64,000 nucleotides of DNA from Dactylosporangium fulvum (GCF_025137375.1 NZ_CP073720.1:6534501-6598500); one strand, 5' to 3'; positions 32,339 to 41,376 are shown, counted from the stretch's first letter. Notes: generated by a model from the sequence alone, not told the origin. Numbers and translations: made by a program.

Positions 32339-34939
32339 CTATGCCGGCTGGACGAGCCGCGCCCCGAAGCCCTCCACCGACGCACGAATCCGCTCCGGGT
32401 CGCCGCCGTCGAGGCCGAGGGCCGGCGACCGCGGATACGGCCGGACGCGCGCCCCGGCATCCTCCAGCGCCAGGATCAGTCCCAGGATCCGCCCGCCGAG
32501 GGTCTCGTCGGGCTCCAGCAGCACCCGCCGCTCGTGGGCCTGGGATCCGCCCCGCCCGGCGAACGCGTCCTGCACCAGCTCGGCCGTCGACCGGATCATC
32601 GTCCGCGTCGAGTTCACCCCGGAAGGCGAGTACACGGGCCAGTACGCGTGCCGCTCCCCCGACCGCGGGCGGCGGGGGTGCCCGGCGCAGTGCCGCAGGA
32701 AGCCCGGCAGGTCCCGCACGTCGTGCCGCATCGCCTCCGAGACGAGCAGCGCCCACGTGAACCCGCCGACGAGGCCCCACGCCGCGCCGTCGAGCTGCCG
32801 GGCCGCGGACCACGCCCGCACCTCCCGCAGCAACGGTCGGAAGACGGCCGGGTCGAGTCCGTCGAGGAGCGCGTCGGCATCTTTCACGGCGAGCACGGCC
32901 CGGCGGGACGGCTCGTCGTCGGCCGCCGGGCCCTCCAGGCGCTCGACGTCCCGGACCGCGACGTGCTGCACGTCGACGCTGACGCCGGCCACCGTGGCGC
33001 GGACGACCGGCACGACGGTGCCGGCCACGCGGGCGCCCGGGAGCAGGGCGGCGAGGGCGGCGAGCGGGTCACCACCCGGCGCCGGCGGCGGCACCGACGC
33101 CCACACCAGGTCGAGGTCGGCGGACGGGTCGGCGACGCCGAGCCGTACCGAACCAACCACGTGCACGCGGGAACCGGGCCGCACGGCGCGGCAGGCTTCG
33201 GTGACGAGCCGCAGGGCGGTCTCGTGGCCGGTCGCCAGCGCGACGGTGTGCCGGACCTCGAACGGCTCGTCGGCGCGGCGGCTGATCAGGTCGACGGCGT
33301 CGATGGTGAACTCGACCGGCTGCCAGTCGCGCTGCCACCGCGCCACCGTTTCGGCGATCCGCTCCGCGGGGCCGGTGAGCTTGGCGACGCTGAGGTGCGG
33401 GGTGAAGGCGCCGCGGCTGTCCTGCTCGGTGCAGCCGGGGAAGCGCGCGGCGAGCGCGGCCTGGAGGGTACGCAGCGCGTCGGCGGGCTCGGTCTCCGGC
33501 TCCAGCCACACCGTCGTGCTGCCGCGGTGCCGAAAGGTCCGGAACCGCGCCAGGCGCACACGGATCGCGGTGCGGCCCGCGACGGCCTCGGTGACCGCCT
33601 CGGCGGCGGCGGGGAACTCGGACTCCGGCACGAAGCCGTAGACGAGGTTGACGTGCGGCATCCAGCGCCGGTACGACGGGTCGTGCGCCGACCGCAGCGC
33701 CTGGATCGGTGCCCAGGCGTGCAGCGGCGGACGCACCACGAGCGCCGACGTGTGCACCGACGCCGCGTCCACAGTCCGCTCGGACGGTTGCAGCAGGGCG
33801 GTCACGCCGAAGTGGTCGGACACGAACCGGGGCTCGCCGTCGTCGGCGAACGGCCGGTCGCCGAAGCGTTCGACCGCGACCGGGGTGAGCCCGCCGCGCA
33901 CCAGGACGCGGTCGAGCCGCGCGGCCCGGCCGGTGCGGGACGCGACGGCGGCGAGCGGGTTGACCGCCGGGTCGAACGTGAAGCCGGCGTCGTGCGGGTG
34001 CAGCACCCGCCACGCGTCGGCGAACCCGGCGATCCACGGCGCCGTGTCGTCGCTGACGTTGAGGTCGGCGAGCACCACGGCGGCGTCGAGGTCACCACGG
34101 CCGAGCCGCTCGTCGATGACCCGCAGCTGGTGCTCCCGCCGCTGCTCGGCGCCCTCGGTGTGGTCGCTCGTGAGGTGCGCGGCGACGAACCCGACGGACT
34201 GTCCATTGAGGATGGTACGGCCGAGCAGCAGCCGCTTGTACGCCGAGAGCCGGTGCACCTCCAGCGTGAGCGGCCAGCGCGACAGCAGGGTGGTGCCGTA
34301 GCCGACCGCGGGGTCGGGACCGGCGGAGACGTGGTAGCCGGCGCGCACCCATGGCGCGGCGAGCAGCGCCGCCCACAGGTCGTGGGTGACCTCGTGCAGC
34401 GCGACGACGTCGGCGCCGAGCCCTTCGAGCAGGTCGACGCAGGCCGGGACACGCCGCTGCGGGTAGGTCAGCTCGCGGTCGTAGGCGTCGGACAGCACGT
34501 TGAACGTGGCGACCTGGACGGCGTCGGCGTGCACCGGCAGCGGCGGTCCGGCCGGCACCCACTCGTCGCCGTCGAAGCGCAGGCACGCGGCCGGGTCGAA
34601 GGCGACCGGCCGCCGCCGGGGCGGGCGGGCCGGCGGTGCGCCGGACGGGGCCGCGGTCAGCGCGGCGAGGTCGGCGGCCGGGCTGTCGCCGGAGCCGAAG
34701 ACGAGGTCCACGCGGGCCTGCCGGTCCCAGACCGTGAGCCCGCCGGCCTTCACGTACCGCACCCGGTGCCACGGCACGTCACCGCCGGCGACGAACGCGG
34801 GCAGGGGCGCCTCCCGGACGCCGGCGTTGCGCTCCTCGTAGCCGACGACGAACCGCGCCGCGTCGAGCGTCGCGTCGTATCGGATCCGGGAGACGACGTC
34901 CTGCACGGGACGTAGACCGGCACCACGCCCCTTCGCCAT
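32339..34939 (-). CDS. Four-domain RNA-repair protein: MJ1316 + EEP + 2H phosphoesterase + eukaryote-type poly(A) polymerase
   Basis: 866 residues, no signal or membrane segment. (1) 12-85: MJ1316/DUF504 domain, 'RIRYDATLDAARFVVGYEER' and 'VPWHRVRYVKAGGLTVWDR', proposed to recognise cyclic or damaged RNA ends. (2) 142-385: endonuclease/exonuclease/phosphatase fold, 'ATFNVLSDAYD', 'LHEVT', 'LADLNVSDD', 'VSDHFGVT'. (3) 395-570: 2H (LigT-type) phosphoesterase with both H-x-(N/S) motifs, His429 in 'PHVNLVYGF' and His515 in 'PHLSVAKL'. (4) 580-800: nucleotidyltransferase 'VGSVRLGVADPSADLDLV' (Asp608, Asp610, third Asp656) plus a central domain like eukaryotic poly(A) polymerase ('WGLVGGFTWALLV', 'VNSTRTMIRSTAELVQDAF'). 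All catalytic residues are kept. TACCCT (34947-34952) is 7 nt before the ATG. Likely trims and re-tails broken RNA. Confidence 0.85.
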   Translation of the reverse strand: MAKGRGAGLRPVQDVVSRIRYDATLDAARFVVGYEERNAGVREAPLPAFVAGGDVPWHRVRYVKAGGLTVWDRQARVDLVFGSGDSPAADLAALTAAPSGAPPARPPRRRPVAFDPAACLRFDGDEWVPAGPPLPVHADAVQVATFNVLSDAYDRELTYPQRRVPACVDLLEGLGADVVALHEVTHDLWAALLAAPWVRAGYHVSAGPDPAVGYGTTLLSRWPLTLEVHRLSAYKRLLLGRTILNGQSVGFVAAHLTSDHTEGAEQRREHQLRVIDERLGRGDLDAAVVLADLNVSDDTAPWIAGFADAWRVLHPHDAGFTFDPAVNPLAAVASRTGRAARLDRVLVRGGLTPVAVERFGDRPFADDGEPRFVSDHFGVTALLQPSERTVDAASVHTSALVVRPPLHAWAPIQALRSAHDPSYRRWMPHVNLVYGFVPESEFPAAAEAVTEAVAGRTAIRVRLARFRTFRHRGSTTVWLEPETEPADALRTLQAALAARFPGCTEQDSRGAFTPHLSVAKLTGPAERIAETVARWQRDWQPVEFTIDAVDLISRRADEPFEVRHTVALATGHETALRLVTEACRAVRPGSRVHVVGSVRLGVADPSADLDLVWASVPPPAPGGDPLAALAALLPGARVAGTVVPVVRATVAGVSVDVQHVAVRDVERLEGPAADDEPSRRAVLAVKDADALLDGLDPAVFRPLLREVRAWSAARQLDGAAWGLVGGFTWALLVSEAMRHDVRDLPGFLRHCAGHPRRPRSGERHAYWPVYSPSGVNSTRTMIRSTAELVQDAFAGRGGSQAHERRVLLEPDETLGGRILGLILALEDAGARVRPYPRSPALGLDGGDPERIRASVEGFGARLVQPA

Positions 34940-34999
34940 GCCCCGTAGGGTAGGCGGCCCGTCCGGCCCGCGGCGACCGGTTTCCGGCCGCCCACCCGT

Positions 35000-35299
35000 T
35001 CATCGGTACGGCGGATAGGGCGGCTGCGGCGGATACGGGTACTGCTGGTACCGCTGGCGCTCCAGGCGCTCCTTGCGCCTGCGGATGAGCACGATCAGCG
35101 CGGCGACGAGGCCGACCAGGACGATGAGGCAGCACATCGGCAGCAGCATGCGGCCGAAGAGGTACCCCGCCCGGTAGGCCGGGTCGTCCGTGTCCTGCGG
35201 CGTGGGCGCCGCCCAGGCGGGTGCCGCGGCGGCGAGCGCCAGGACAGCACCGGTCAGCCCGGCGGTCACCCGCGCCGGTGTCACCACCCGCACCCTCAT
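35000..35299 (-). CDS. Small membrane protein with signal peptide
   Basis: 99 residues. Signal-like N-terminus 'VTAGLTGAVLALAAAAPAWA' (cleavage near 30), a short outer stretch, one membrane helix 'MLLPMCCLIVLVGLVAALIV', a basic stop-transfer 'RRRKERLERQ', and a Tyr/Pro-rich cytoplasmic tail ending 'YPYPPQPPYPPYR'. Function unknown. TAGGCT (35308-35313) ends 8 nt before the ATG at 35299. The longer frame to 35488 is rejected because it lacks coding character. Confidence 0.65.
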   Translation of the reverse strand: MRVRVVTPARVTAGLTGAVLALAAAAPAWAAPTPQDTDDPAYRAGYLFGRMLLPMCCLIVLVGLVAALIVLIRRRKERLERQRYQQYPYPPQPPYPPYR

Positions 35300-35424
35300 G
35301 GCCCGCCAGCCTAGCGCCTGTCGTCCTGGCGCGGGTGCTGTGGCACGGCCGCCGCCCGTCGGCACCGGCGACGGTGCCGCAGCGCGAGCACGCGACGGTC
35401 GCCTGACAGCGGCCGCCTGTTCTT

Positions 35425-35438
35425 CTACGGTACCGAAG
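35425..35438 (+). promoter_or_regulatory. Dyad upstream of uxaC
   Basis: CTACGGTACCGAAG is a 14-bp near-perfect dyad (CTnCGGTACCGnAG), 72 bp before the uxaC start. A GntR- or ROK-type repressor site is possible; uxaC-uxuB genes are usually repressed without hexuronate. Confidence 0.35.
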
Positions 35439-35510
35439 GTGCCCGCCGCTGCTCTGCGCGTGACACCGGCCGCCCGGTCGCCACGCACACGCTGAAAGCT
35501 GGAATCGCCG

Positions 35511-36923
35511 ATGCATGAAGACCAGTTGTTCCCGGCCGAGCCGGAGGTCCGCGCCGTCGCGCGCGAGCTCTACCGGCACGCCAAGGATCTGCCGCTGATC
35601 AGTCCGCACGGCCACGTCGACCCGGCGATCCTCGCCGACGACCGGCCGTTCCCCGACCCGGCGCGGCTCATCGTCGTGCCCGACCACTACGTCACCCGCA
35701 TGCTCGCCAGCCAGGGCATCCCGCCGCACCGGCTCGGCGTGCCCACGCTCGACGGCAGCCCGGCCGAGACCGACGGACGGACCATCTGGCGGCTCCTCGC
35801 CGAGCACTGGCACCTGTTCCGCGGCACCCCGTCCCGGCTGTGGACCGAGAGCGTGTTCACCGACGTCTTCGGCATCGACACCCCGCTGCGCCCGGACACG
35901 GCCGACGCCGTCTACGACGCGCTCGCCGAGCGGCTGGCCGACCCCGCGTTCCGGCCCCGCGCGCTCTTCGAGCGGTTCAACCTCGAGGTGCTCGCCACCA
36001 CCGAGTCGCCGCTGAACGACCTCACCGCCCACACGAAGCTCGAGGCCGACGGCTGGGGCGGCCCCGGCGGGCGGGTCATCACCACGTTCCGCCCCGACGA
36101 CGTGGTCGAGTTCGACTGGCCCGGCTGGGCCGGTCGGATCGAGCGGTTCGGCGTCACGACCTACGCGCAGTACCTCGACAAGCTCCGGGACCGGCGGCAG
36201 GCGTTCATCGCGGCCGGCGCCACGTCGAGCGACCACGGCCACCCGACCGCCGCCACCCTCGCCCTCGACCCCGCGGAGGCCGCCGCCCTCTTCGACCGGG
36301 CCCTGCGCGGCGCGGCCGACGCCGGTGACGCCGAGCGGTTCCGTGCCCACATGCTGGTCGAGTTCGCCCGGATGTCGGTCGAGGACGGGCTGGTGATGCA
36401 GTTGCACCCGGGTGCGGTCCGCAACCACAACACCGCCCTGTTCCACCGGCACGGCCGTGACGTCGGCGGCGACATCCCCTCGCCGACCGGGTACGTGCGC
36501 GCGCTCAAGCCGCTGCTCGACGAGTTCGGCACCGACCCCCGCTTCCGGATCGTGCTCTACACCCTCGACGAGACCGCGTTCACCCGGGAGCTGGCGCCGC
36601 TCGCCGGCGGCTACCCGGCGGTCTTCCTCGGCGCGCCGTGGTGGTTCCTGGACACCCCCGACGGGTTGCGGCGCTTCCGCGAGGCGGTCACCGACAGCGC
36701 CGGGTTCTACAACACCGCCGGCTTCGTCGACGACACCCGCGCGTTCTGCTCGATCCCGGTGCGCCACGACGTGGCCCGGCGCATCGACGCCGGTTTCCTC
36801 GCCCGGCTCGTCGCCGAGCACCGGCTGCCGCTCGACGAGGCGGCGGAGACCATCACCGACCTCGCGTACCACCTGCCGAAGCGGGTCTTCCAGCGCACCG
36901 TCCGTACCGGAGCCGAACAGTGA
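35511..36923 (+). CDS. uxaC: Glucuronate isomerase
   Basis: 470 residues, full length for UxaC. It isomerises glucuronate to fructuronate (and galacturonate to tagaturonate) in the cytoplasm. Seen motifs are 'ISPHGHVDPAIL' (metal-binding His pair), 'LFRGTPSRLWTESVF', 'MQLHPGAVRNHN' and 'FLGAPWWFLDTPDGLRRF'. ATG at 35511. The TGA overlaps the GTG of the next gene, so the two enzymes are made together. This pair covers the first two steps of hexuronate breakdown; the later steps (uxuA, kdgK, kdgA) are not in the window. Confidence 0.94.
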   Translation: MHEDQLFPAEPEVRAVARELYRHAKDLPLISPHGHVDPAILADDRPFPDPARLIVVPDHYVTRMLASQGIPPHRLGVPTLDGSPAETDGRTIWRLLAEHWHLFRGTPSRLWTESVFTDVFGIDTPLRPDTADAVYDALAERLADPAFRPRALFERFNLEVLATTESPLNDLTAHTKLEADGWGGPGGRVITTFRPDDVVEFDWPGWAGRIERFGVTTYAQYLDKLRDRRQAFIAAGATSSDHGHPTAATLALDPAEAAALFDRALRGAADAGDAERFRAHMLVEFARMSVEDGLVMQLHPGAVRNHNTALFHRHGRDVGGDIPSPTGYVRALKPLLDEFGTDPRFRIVLYTLDETAFTRELAPLAGGYPAVFLGAPWWFLDTPDGLRRFREAVTDSAGFYNTAGFVDDTRAFCSIPVRHDVARRIDAGFLARLVAEHRLPLDEAAETITDLAYHLPKRVFQRTVRTGAEQ

Positions 36924-38323
36924 CCACCGTCAGTCGGCTTCCCGGCGGGACCCGCATGGAGCGCCTGAGCCTGTCCACCCTCGACCTGCTCGACGCCGCC
37001 GCCCGCCCGCCGGTGCGGCCCGGTGACGTCGGGGCGGGCATCCTGCACCTCGGCCTCGGCGCGTTCCACCGGGCGCACCAGGCCGTCTACACCGAGGAGG
37101 CGATCGCGGCCGCGGGCGGCGACTGGGGGATCGTCGGCGTCGCGCCGCGATCCCGCGCCGTCCTCGACCCGCTGCTGGAGCAGGACCTGCTGTACTCCGT
37201 GCTCACCCTCGACGGCACGCGGGCACAGGGACGCGTCTGCGGCGCGCTCACCGGTGCCCTGCACGCCGCGAGCGACCCCGACGCCGTCGTGGCCCGCATC
37301 GCCGACCCGGACATCCGGATCGTCACGCTGACCGTGACCGAGAAGGCGTACCGGCCCGACTCGGCCGTGCTCGGCCTGCTCGTGCGCGGGCTGGCCGCAC
37401 GGGCCGCGACCGGCGCGCCGATCGCCCTGGTCAGCTGCGACAACCTGGCCGGCAACGGCAAGCGGCTGCGCGGCCTCGTCACGCGGGCGCTGCCGTCCGC
37501 GGCCGAGCACGTCAGCTTCCCGGGCACGACCGTCGACCGCATCGTGCCCGCCGGTACCGAGGACACCCATGCGTGCGCCGCATCGCTGCTCGGCGTCGAG
37601 GACCGGGCCGCCGTCGCCGCCGAACCGTTCAGCCAGTGGGTCATCGAGGACGACTTCCCCGGCGGGCGGCCGGCCTGGGAGCGTGCCGGTGCCGTCATGA
37701 CGGCCGACGCCGCGCCCTACGAGCGGCTCAAGCTGCGGGTCCTCAACGGTGTCCACTCCGCGCTGGCGTACCTCGGTGCGCTCGCCGGGGCACCCACCAT
37801 CGACCGCGCGCTCGCCCTGCCGGGGATGCGCGCCACGATGGAACGGCTCATCGAGGCCGACATCGCGCCGACCCTGGAGCCCCCGCCGGGCCTTTCGATC
37901 GAGCGGTACGGCCTGTCGGCGCTGGACCGCTTCGCCAACTCCGCCCTGCGGCACCGCACCCTGCAGGTCGCGATGGACGGCACGCAGAAACTCCCCCAGC
38001 GGCTGCTCGGCACCATCGCCGACCGGCGCGCTGCGGGCGCCCTCCCGCGGTACGCGGCGCTGGTCCTCGCAGCCTGGATGCGGTTCGTGCGCGGCACGGC
38101 CGACGACGGCAGCCCCCTGCCGCTCGACGACCCGCTCGCCGACCGGATCCGCGCGACCCCGTCGCTGCTGGACCTCCACGAGATCTTCCCGCCCGGGTTC
38201 GCCGACGACACCGAACTGCGTGCCGAGATCGCCCGCTGGGCACGGGAGCTCGACCGGCACGGGGTCGCGACCATCCTGCGGGCGGTGTCGGCTGACCTGC
38301 CGACGAGCGGCGCCAGGGACTAG
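36920..38323 (+). CDS. uxuB: Fructuronate reductase (mannitol dehydrogenase family)
   Basis: 467 residues. N-terminal Rossmann domain with 'ILHLGLGAFHRAHQAVY' and the C-terminal catalytic domain with 'KLRVLNGVHSALAYLG', whose Lys is catalytic in the long-chain polyol dehydrogenase family. Coupling to uxaC makes fructuronate reduction to mannonate the best call; mannitol or tagaturonate reduction cannot be excluded. GTG 36920 overlaps the uxaC stop (GTGA); an internal ATG at 36956 is an alternative start. Confidence 0.88.
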   Translation: MTTVSRLPGGTRMERLSLSTLDLLDAAARPPVRPGDVGAGILHLGLGAFHRAHQAVYTEEAIAAAGGDWGIVGVAPRSRAVLDPLLEQDLLYSVLTLDGTRAQGRVCGALTGALHAASDPDAVVARIADPDIRIVTLTVTEKAYRPDSAVLGLLVRGLAARAATGAPIALVSCDNLAGNGKRLRGLVTRALPSAAEHVSFPGTTVDRIVPAGTEDTHACAASLLGVEDRAAVAAEPFSQWVIEDDFPGGRPAWERAGAVMTADAAPYERLKLRVLNGVHSALAYLGALAGAPTIDRALALPGMRATMERLIEADIAPTLEPPPGLSIERYGLSALDRFANSALRHRTLQVAMDGTQKLPQRLLGTIADRRAAGALPRYAALVLAAWMRFVRGTADDGSPLPLDDPLADRIRATPSLLDLHEIFPPGFADDTELRAEIARWARELDRHGVATILRAVSADLPTSGARD

Positions 38324-38331
38324 ATTGCGGT

Positions 38332-38511
38332 ATGCCCAGCCGCCGTCCGTGGTCGCCGCTCGCCTGGTTCTTCGCCGTGGTCGTGCTGATCGTCGTCGTG
38401 CTCCTCGGGGCCGGCGCGCTCACCGGCCCCGAGGAGGCGCTCTGGGCGTTCGCCGCCCTCCTGGCCGGCCTCGGCACCGTCTTTCTCGCGGTGAGCCGCT
38501 GGCGCCGTTAG
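38332..38511 (+). CDS. Small two-helix membrane protein
   Basis: 59 residues, too short for most gene finders. Two hydrophobic helices, 'LAWFFAVVVLIVVVLLGAG' and 'LWAFAALLAGLGTVFLAV', are separated by 'LTGPEEA', with basic ends (MPSRRP.., ..SRWRR). TAGATT overlaps the uxuB stop and ends 5 nt before the ATG, so it may have its own leaderless transcript. Function unknown. Confidence 0.6.
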   Translation: MPSRRPWSPLAWFFAVVVLIVVVLLGAGALTGPEEALWAFAALLAGLGTVFLAVSRWRR

Positions 38512-38527
38512 GCACGCGCTGGTGCCG

Positions 38528-39097
38528 TCACCCCTGGTCCTGGGCCTCCGGCGCGTAGATGAGGTCGAGCACCCCGCTCTTGAAGGTCTCGTGGCCCACC
38601 AACCGGAGCCGGTGGGTCGGCGTGTCCTCGAACAGCCGCTGCCCGTGGCCCACCGCGATCGGGTGCACCATCAGCCGCAGCTCGTCCAACAGCCCCTGGG
38701 CGAGCAGCCAGCGCGCCGTCGTGGCACTACCGGACATGTTGATCTCTCCTTCGGTCTGCTCCTTGACCTCCCGCAGCCGCGCCGCGACCTGGTCGGTGTC
38801 ACCCGAGATCAGGGTGGTGTTCTGCCAGGTCGCCTCGGTGAGCGTGCCGGACAGTACGTACTTCGGCACGGCGTTGATGAACGACGCGAAGCCGGCGTCG
38901 TCGCCCCCGGTCTGGTTCGGCCAGTACTGCGCCCACTGGTCATACAACCGGCGGCCCATCAGGAACGCGGTCGCCTTCTCCACGCCGCGGCCGATGGCGG
39001 CGCCCATCTCGTCGTCGAAGTAGGGAAAGTGCCACTGGTCGGGCGCCTCCACGACGCCGTCCAGCGAGATGAAGAAGTTCGAGACGATCCTGCCCAC
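38528..39097 (-). CDS. Dihydrofolate reductase-like (RibD C-terminal domain) protein
   Basis: 189 residues. 'RIVSNFFISLDGVVEAPDQWH' at the start, 'AFLMGRRLYDQWAQYWP', 'YVLSGTLT', 'INMSGSATTARWLLAQGLLDELRLMVHPI' split, and 'GQRLFED' are hallmarks of the DHFR/RibD_C 'YwjB-like' group. These are NADPH-binding reductases of unknown substrate, widespread in actinobacteria. GTG 39097 with GGGAG about 7 nt upstream. It is convergent with the small membrane protein gene. Confidence 0.87.
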   Translation of the reverse strand: MGRIVSNFFISLDGVVEAPDQWHFPYFDDEMGAAIGRGVEKATAFLMGRRLYDQWAQYWPNQTGGDDAGFASFINAVPKYVLSGTLTEATWQNTTLISGDTDQVAARLREVKEQTEGEINMSGSATTARWLLAQGLLDELRLMVHPIAVGHGQRLFEDTPTHRLRLVGHETFKSGVLDLIYAPEAQDQG

Positions 39098-39119
39098 GAT
39101 GCGCTCCCTGTCGTCCTGC

Positions 39120-39138
39120 GGCCGGCGCTGCGCCGGCC
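39120..39138. repeat. GC-rich stem-loop
   Basis: Perfect 8-bp stem GGCCGGCG / CGCCGGCC around CTG, in the 5' flank of the DHFR-like gene and downstream of the ROK repressor gene. It may end transcription of the latter. Confidence 0.4.
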
Positions 39139-39369
39139 TTCACCAACGCGTCGAACGGCACGCGCCCTTTTCGACAGACCGGACCGCGATGTTGAGGTTT
39201 CATGATTCGGTTGCCGGCGGGTCGGGTAGACCATCGGCGTCCGGCCGGCACAGGGTCGAAGCCCGCACGGACGGCACGGCCGGACCTCGACCGCTGCGGC
39301 AAGGCCCACCGTGAATCCGTTCCGGATCGCCGGGCACGCGCGCGGTCGGCGGCATGCCGGGAACGGCAC

Positions 39370-40569
39370 CTACACCGGCGTGGCGAAGGGAACCGTGTCG
39401 ATGCCCAGGGCAAGGGCCACGGCACCCAGCGAGGCCGCGCGCAGCGACAGCTCGCTCTGCACGACCTCGACCGCCTCGGCGGCCGCGGCCAGGGCGGTCT
39501 CGGCGAGGCCGCGTTGCAACGGCTCCCGGAGCAGGTCGGTCGCGGCCCCCAGCTCGTCGCCGAGCAGCACCCGCTGCGGGTTGATGAGGTTGACCAGGTT
39601 GCCCAGCGCGTAGCCGAGCTGGGTGCCGGCGTCGATGACGAGCCGGCGGCAGCCGGGGTCGCCGGCGTTCGCGTATTCGACGAGGCCGGCCAGGTCGTGC
39701 AGCTCCGGGTGCGACTGGCGGGCGTGTGCGAGCAGGGCCCGGCCGCCGACGGCCAGCTCGACGCAGCCCCGGTTGCCGCAGCGGCAGACCGCGCCGCGGG
39801 CATCGAGGGTGACGTGGCCGAGCTCGCCGGCGGTGCCGGCCGCGCCGCGGTAGAGGCGGCCGTCGAGGACGATGCCGGCGCCGATGCCGGTGGCAAGCTT
39901 GACGTAGACGAGGTCGGTGCAGCCGCGGCCGGCACCCCACACGTATTCGCCGAGCGTCGCCAGGTTGGCGTCGTTGTCGACCCGCACCGGCAGGTCGAGG
40001 CGGGCGGTGAGCTCGTCGGCCGGGCGCAGGTCGGCCCAGCCCGGCAGCATCGGCGGCGAGCCGATCCGCCAGTCGCGGGTGATCGGCGCGGGCACGCCGA
40101 GGCCGACGCCGACGACCTCGGCGCGGGTCGCGTCGAGGTCGCCGAGGGCCGCGTCGATCAGCCCGACCGTCAGGTCGAGGGCGTCGTGCGGGCGGTCGTC
40201 GATGTCGAAGTCCGTGCGGGTCTCGCGCTCGGCCAGGACCGCGTGCCCGAGATCGGCGAGGGCGACGCGGACGTGCCGCCGGCCGATGTCGGCGCCGACG
40301 GCGATGCCGGCGCGGCGGGTGAGCTGCACGACCGACGCGGGACGGCCGCCGACGGGCTTCGCGGCGACGCCGACACGCTCGCTGACGAGGCCCGCACCGG
40401 CGAGGTCGATGAGGACGGCCGACACGGTCGGCCGCGACAGTCCACTCAGGGTGACCAGCTCGGCGCGGGTGCGCGGCCCGTAGAGCCGCAGGGTCTCGGC
40501 GACCTTCCTGGTCGTCCCGCCCAACTCGCGACGCCAGAGGTCGCGGGGGAACGTCTGCTGCGCCGCCAC
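39370..40569 (-). CDS. ROK-family transcriptional repressor
   Basis: 399 residues. An N-terminal MarR-like helix-turn-helix (about 20-75, 'RTRAELVTLSGLSRPTVSAVL') is followed by a ROK sugar-kinase-like domain with 'VGADIGRRHVRVAL', 'VGVGLGVPAPI', 'ATGIGAGIVLDG', 'GELGHVTLD' and the zinc motif 'CRCGNRGCVE'. Such NagC/XylR proteins bind a sugar and release DNA. The nearby hexuronate genes are a possible target, but they are 2.7 kb away. GTG start with a strong promoter (see next entry). Confidence 0.92.
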   Translation of the reverse strand: MAAQQTFPRDLWRRELGGTTRKVAETLRLYGPRTRAELVTLSGLSRPTVSAVLIDLAGAGLVSERVGVAAKPVGGRPASVVQLTRRAGIAVGADIGRRHVRVALADLGHAVLAERETRTDFDIDDRPHDALDLTVGLIDAALGDLDATRAEVVGVGLGVPAPITRDWRIGSPPMLPGWADLRPADELTARLDLPVRVDNDANLATLGEYVWGAGRGCTDLVYVKLATGIGAGIVLDGRLYRGAAGTAGELGHVTLDARGAVCRCGNRGCVELAVGGRALLAHARQSHPELHDLAGLVEYANAGDPGCRRLVIDAGTQLGYALGNLVNLINPQRVLLGDELGAATDLLREPLQRGLAETALAAAAEAVEVVQSELSLRAASLGAVALALGIDTVPFATPV

Positions 40570-40577
40570 GGCGCGTA

Positions 40578-40607
40578 ATCCTGCAACCGTGGCGGCAGTT
40601 ATGTCAA
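40578..40607 (-). promoter_or_regulatory. Promoter of the ROK repressor
   Basis: On the minus strand, a perfect TTGACA (40602-40607) and CAGGAT (40578-40583) are 18 bp apart; the -10 box ends 8 nt before the GTG. A weak dyad AACTG-N6-CGGTT in the spacer may be a self-operator. Confidence 0.65.
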
Positions 40608-40867
40608 GGACTTACCGAACCACCTCCCTACCCGGGAGACCGGGTTTCATGTTGCACGGACGCCACACGGGTTCACGCTGTCGCGGTGGCACCTCCGAGG
40701 CGCCGACGCGGTGACAGGCCCGGTCGACGCTGGCCCCGCCTGCGCAGCGGTCCGGCCGGGAGTCGACGGGCCAGCTCGCCGGTCCGCCCCAGCCCGGACG
40801 GACGGCGCAGGCAGACCACCAGCACGGGGCGGACCGACAGCGCGAACGGACGACAGCAGCGCAGGCA

Positions 40868-40993
40868 GGCAGCGCGAGCCGGGCAGCGCGAGCCGGGCAG
40901 CGCGAGCCAGGCAGCGCGAGCCAGGCAGCGCGAGCCAGGCAGCGCGAGCCAGGCAGCGCGAGCCAGGCAGCGCGAGCCAGGCAGCGCGAGCCA
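40868..40993. repeat. Minisatellite, nine copies of a 14-bp unit
   Basis: Unit GGCAGCGCGAGCCA (the first two copies end in G) at 40868, 40882, 40896 and so on to 40980. The later copies are identical, so it is young or kept uniform. The 14-bp period rules out a coding repeat. Confidence 0.9.
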
Positions 40994-41011
40994 GGCAGCG
41001 GCAGACGGGCA

Positions 41012-41160
41012 GCGCGAGCGGACCGGCGGCGCGAGCGGACCGGCGGCGCGAGCGGACCGGCGGCGCGAGCGGACCGGCGGCGCGAGCGGACCGGCGGCGC
41101 GAGCGGACCGGCGGCGCGAGCGGACCGGCGGCGCGAGCGGACCGGCGGCGCGAGCGGACA
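41012..41160. repeat. Minisatellite, about nine copies of a 17-bp unit
   Basis: Unit GCGCGAGCGGACCGGCG at 41012, 41029, 41046 and so on to 41148, essentially identical. It shares the core GCGCGAGC with the 14-bp array just upstream, so one may have arisen from the other. Confidence 0.9.
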
Positions 41161-41320
41161 ACAGCGACGGGACCGGGACGGCAACCCGGAACGGCGACCG
41201 CAACCATGATCGGGACGGCGACCGGAGCAGCCACGGCACGGACCGGCGGCCCGAACCGCCGCTTTGTACGCCTGCCTGTAGCCGACCCTCCCGCGATTAC
41301 GTCCGGTCACGGTTGGGTTT

Positions 41321-41376
41321 TCATGATCCCGAAGACTTGGCGCTGCCAGCGGTACCACAAGTCTACGGGATCATGA
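41321..41376. repeat. CATGATC palindrome
   Basis: TCATGATCCCGAAGACTTG (41321-41339) pairs with CAAGTCTACGGGATCATGA (41358-41376) at 18 of 19 positions, around an 18-nt loop that itself holds CGCTG-C-CAGCG. Confidence 0.8.

Noticed and set aside
32534..34915. A 793-codon frame opposite the RNA-repair fusion
   Set aside because: Antisense shadow rich in Arg, Val and Gly; the minus-strand protein has four intact domains.
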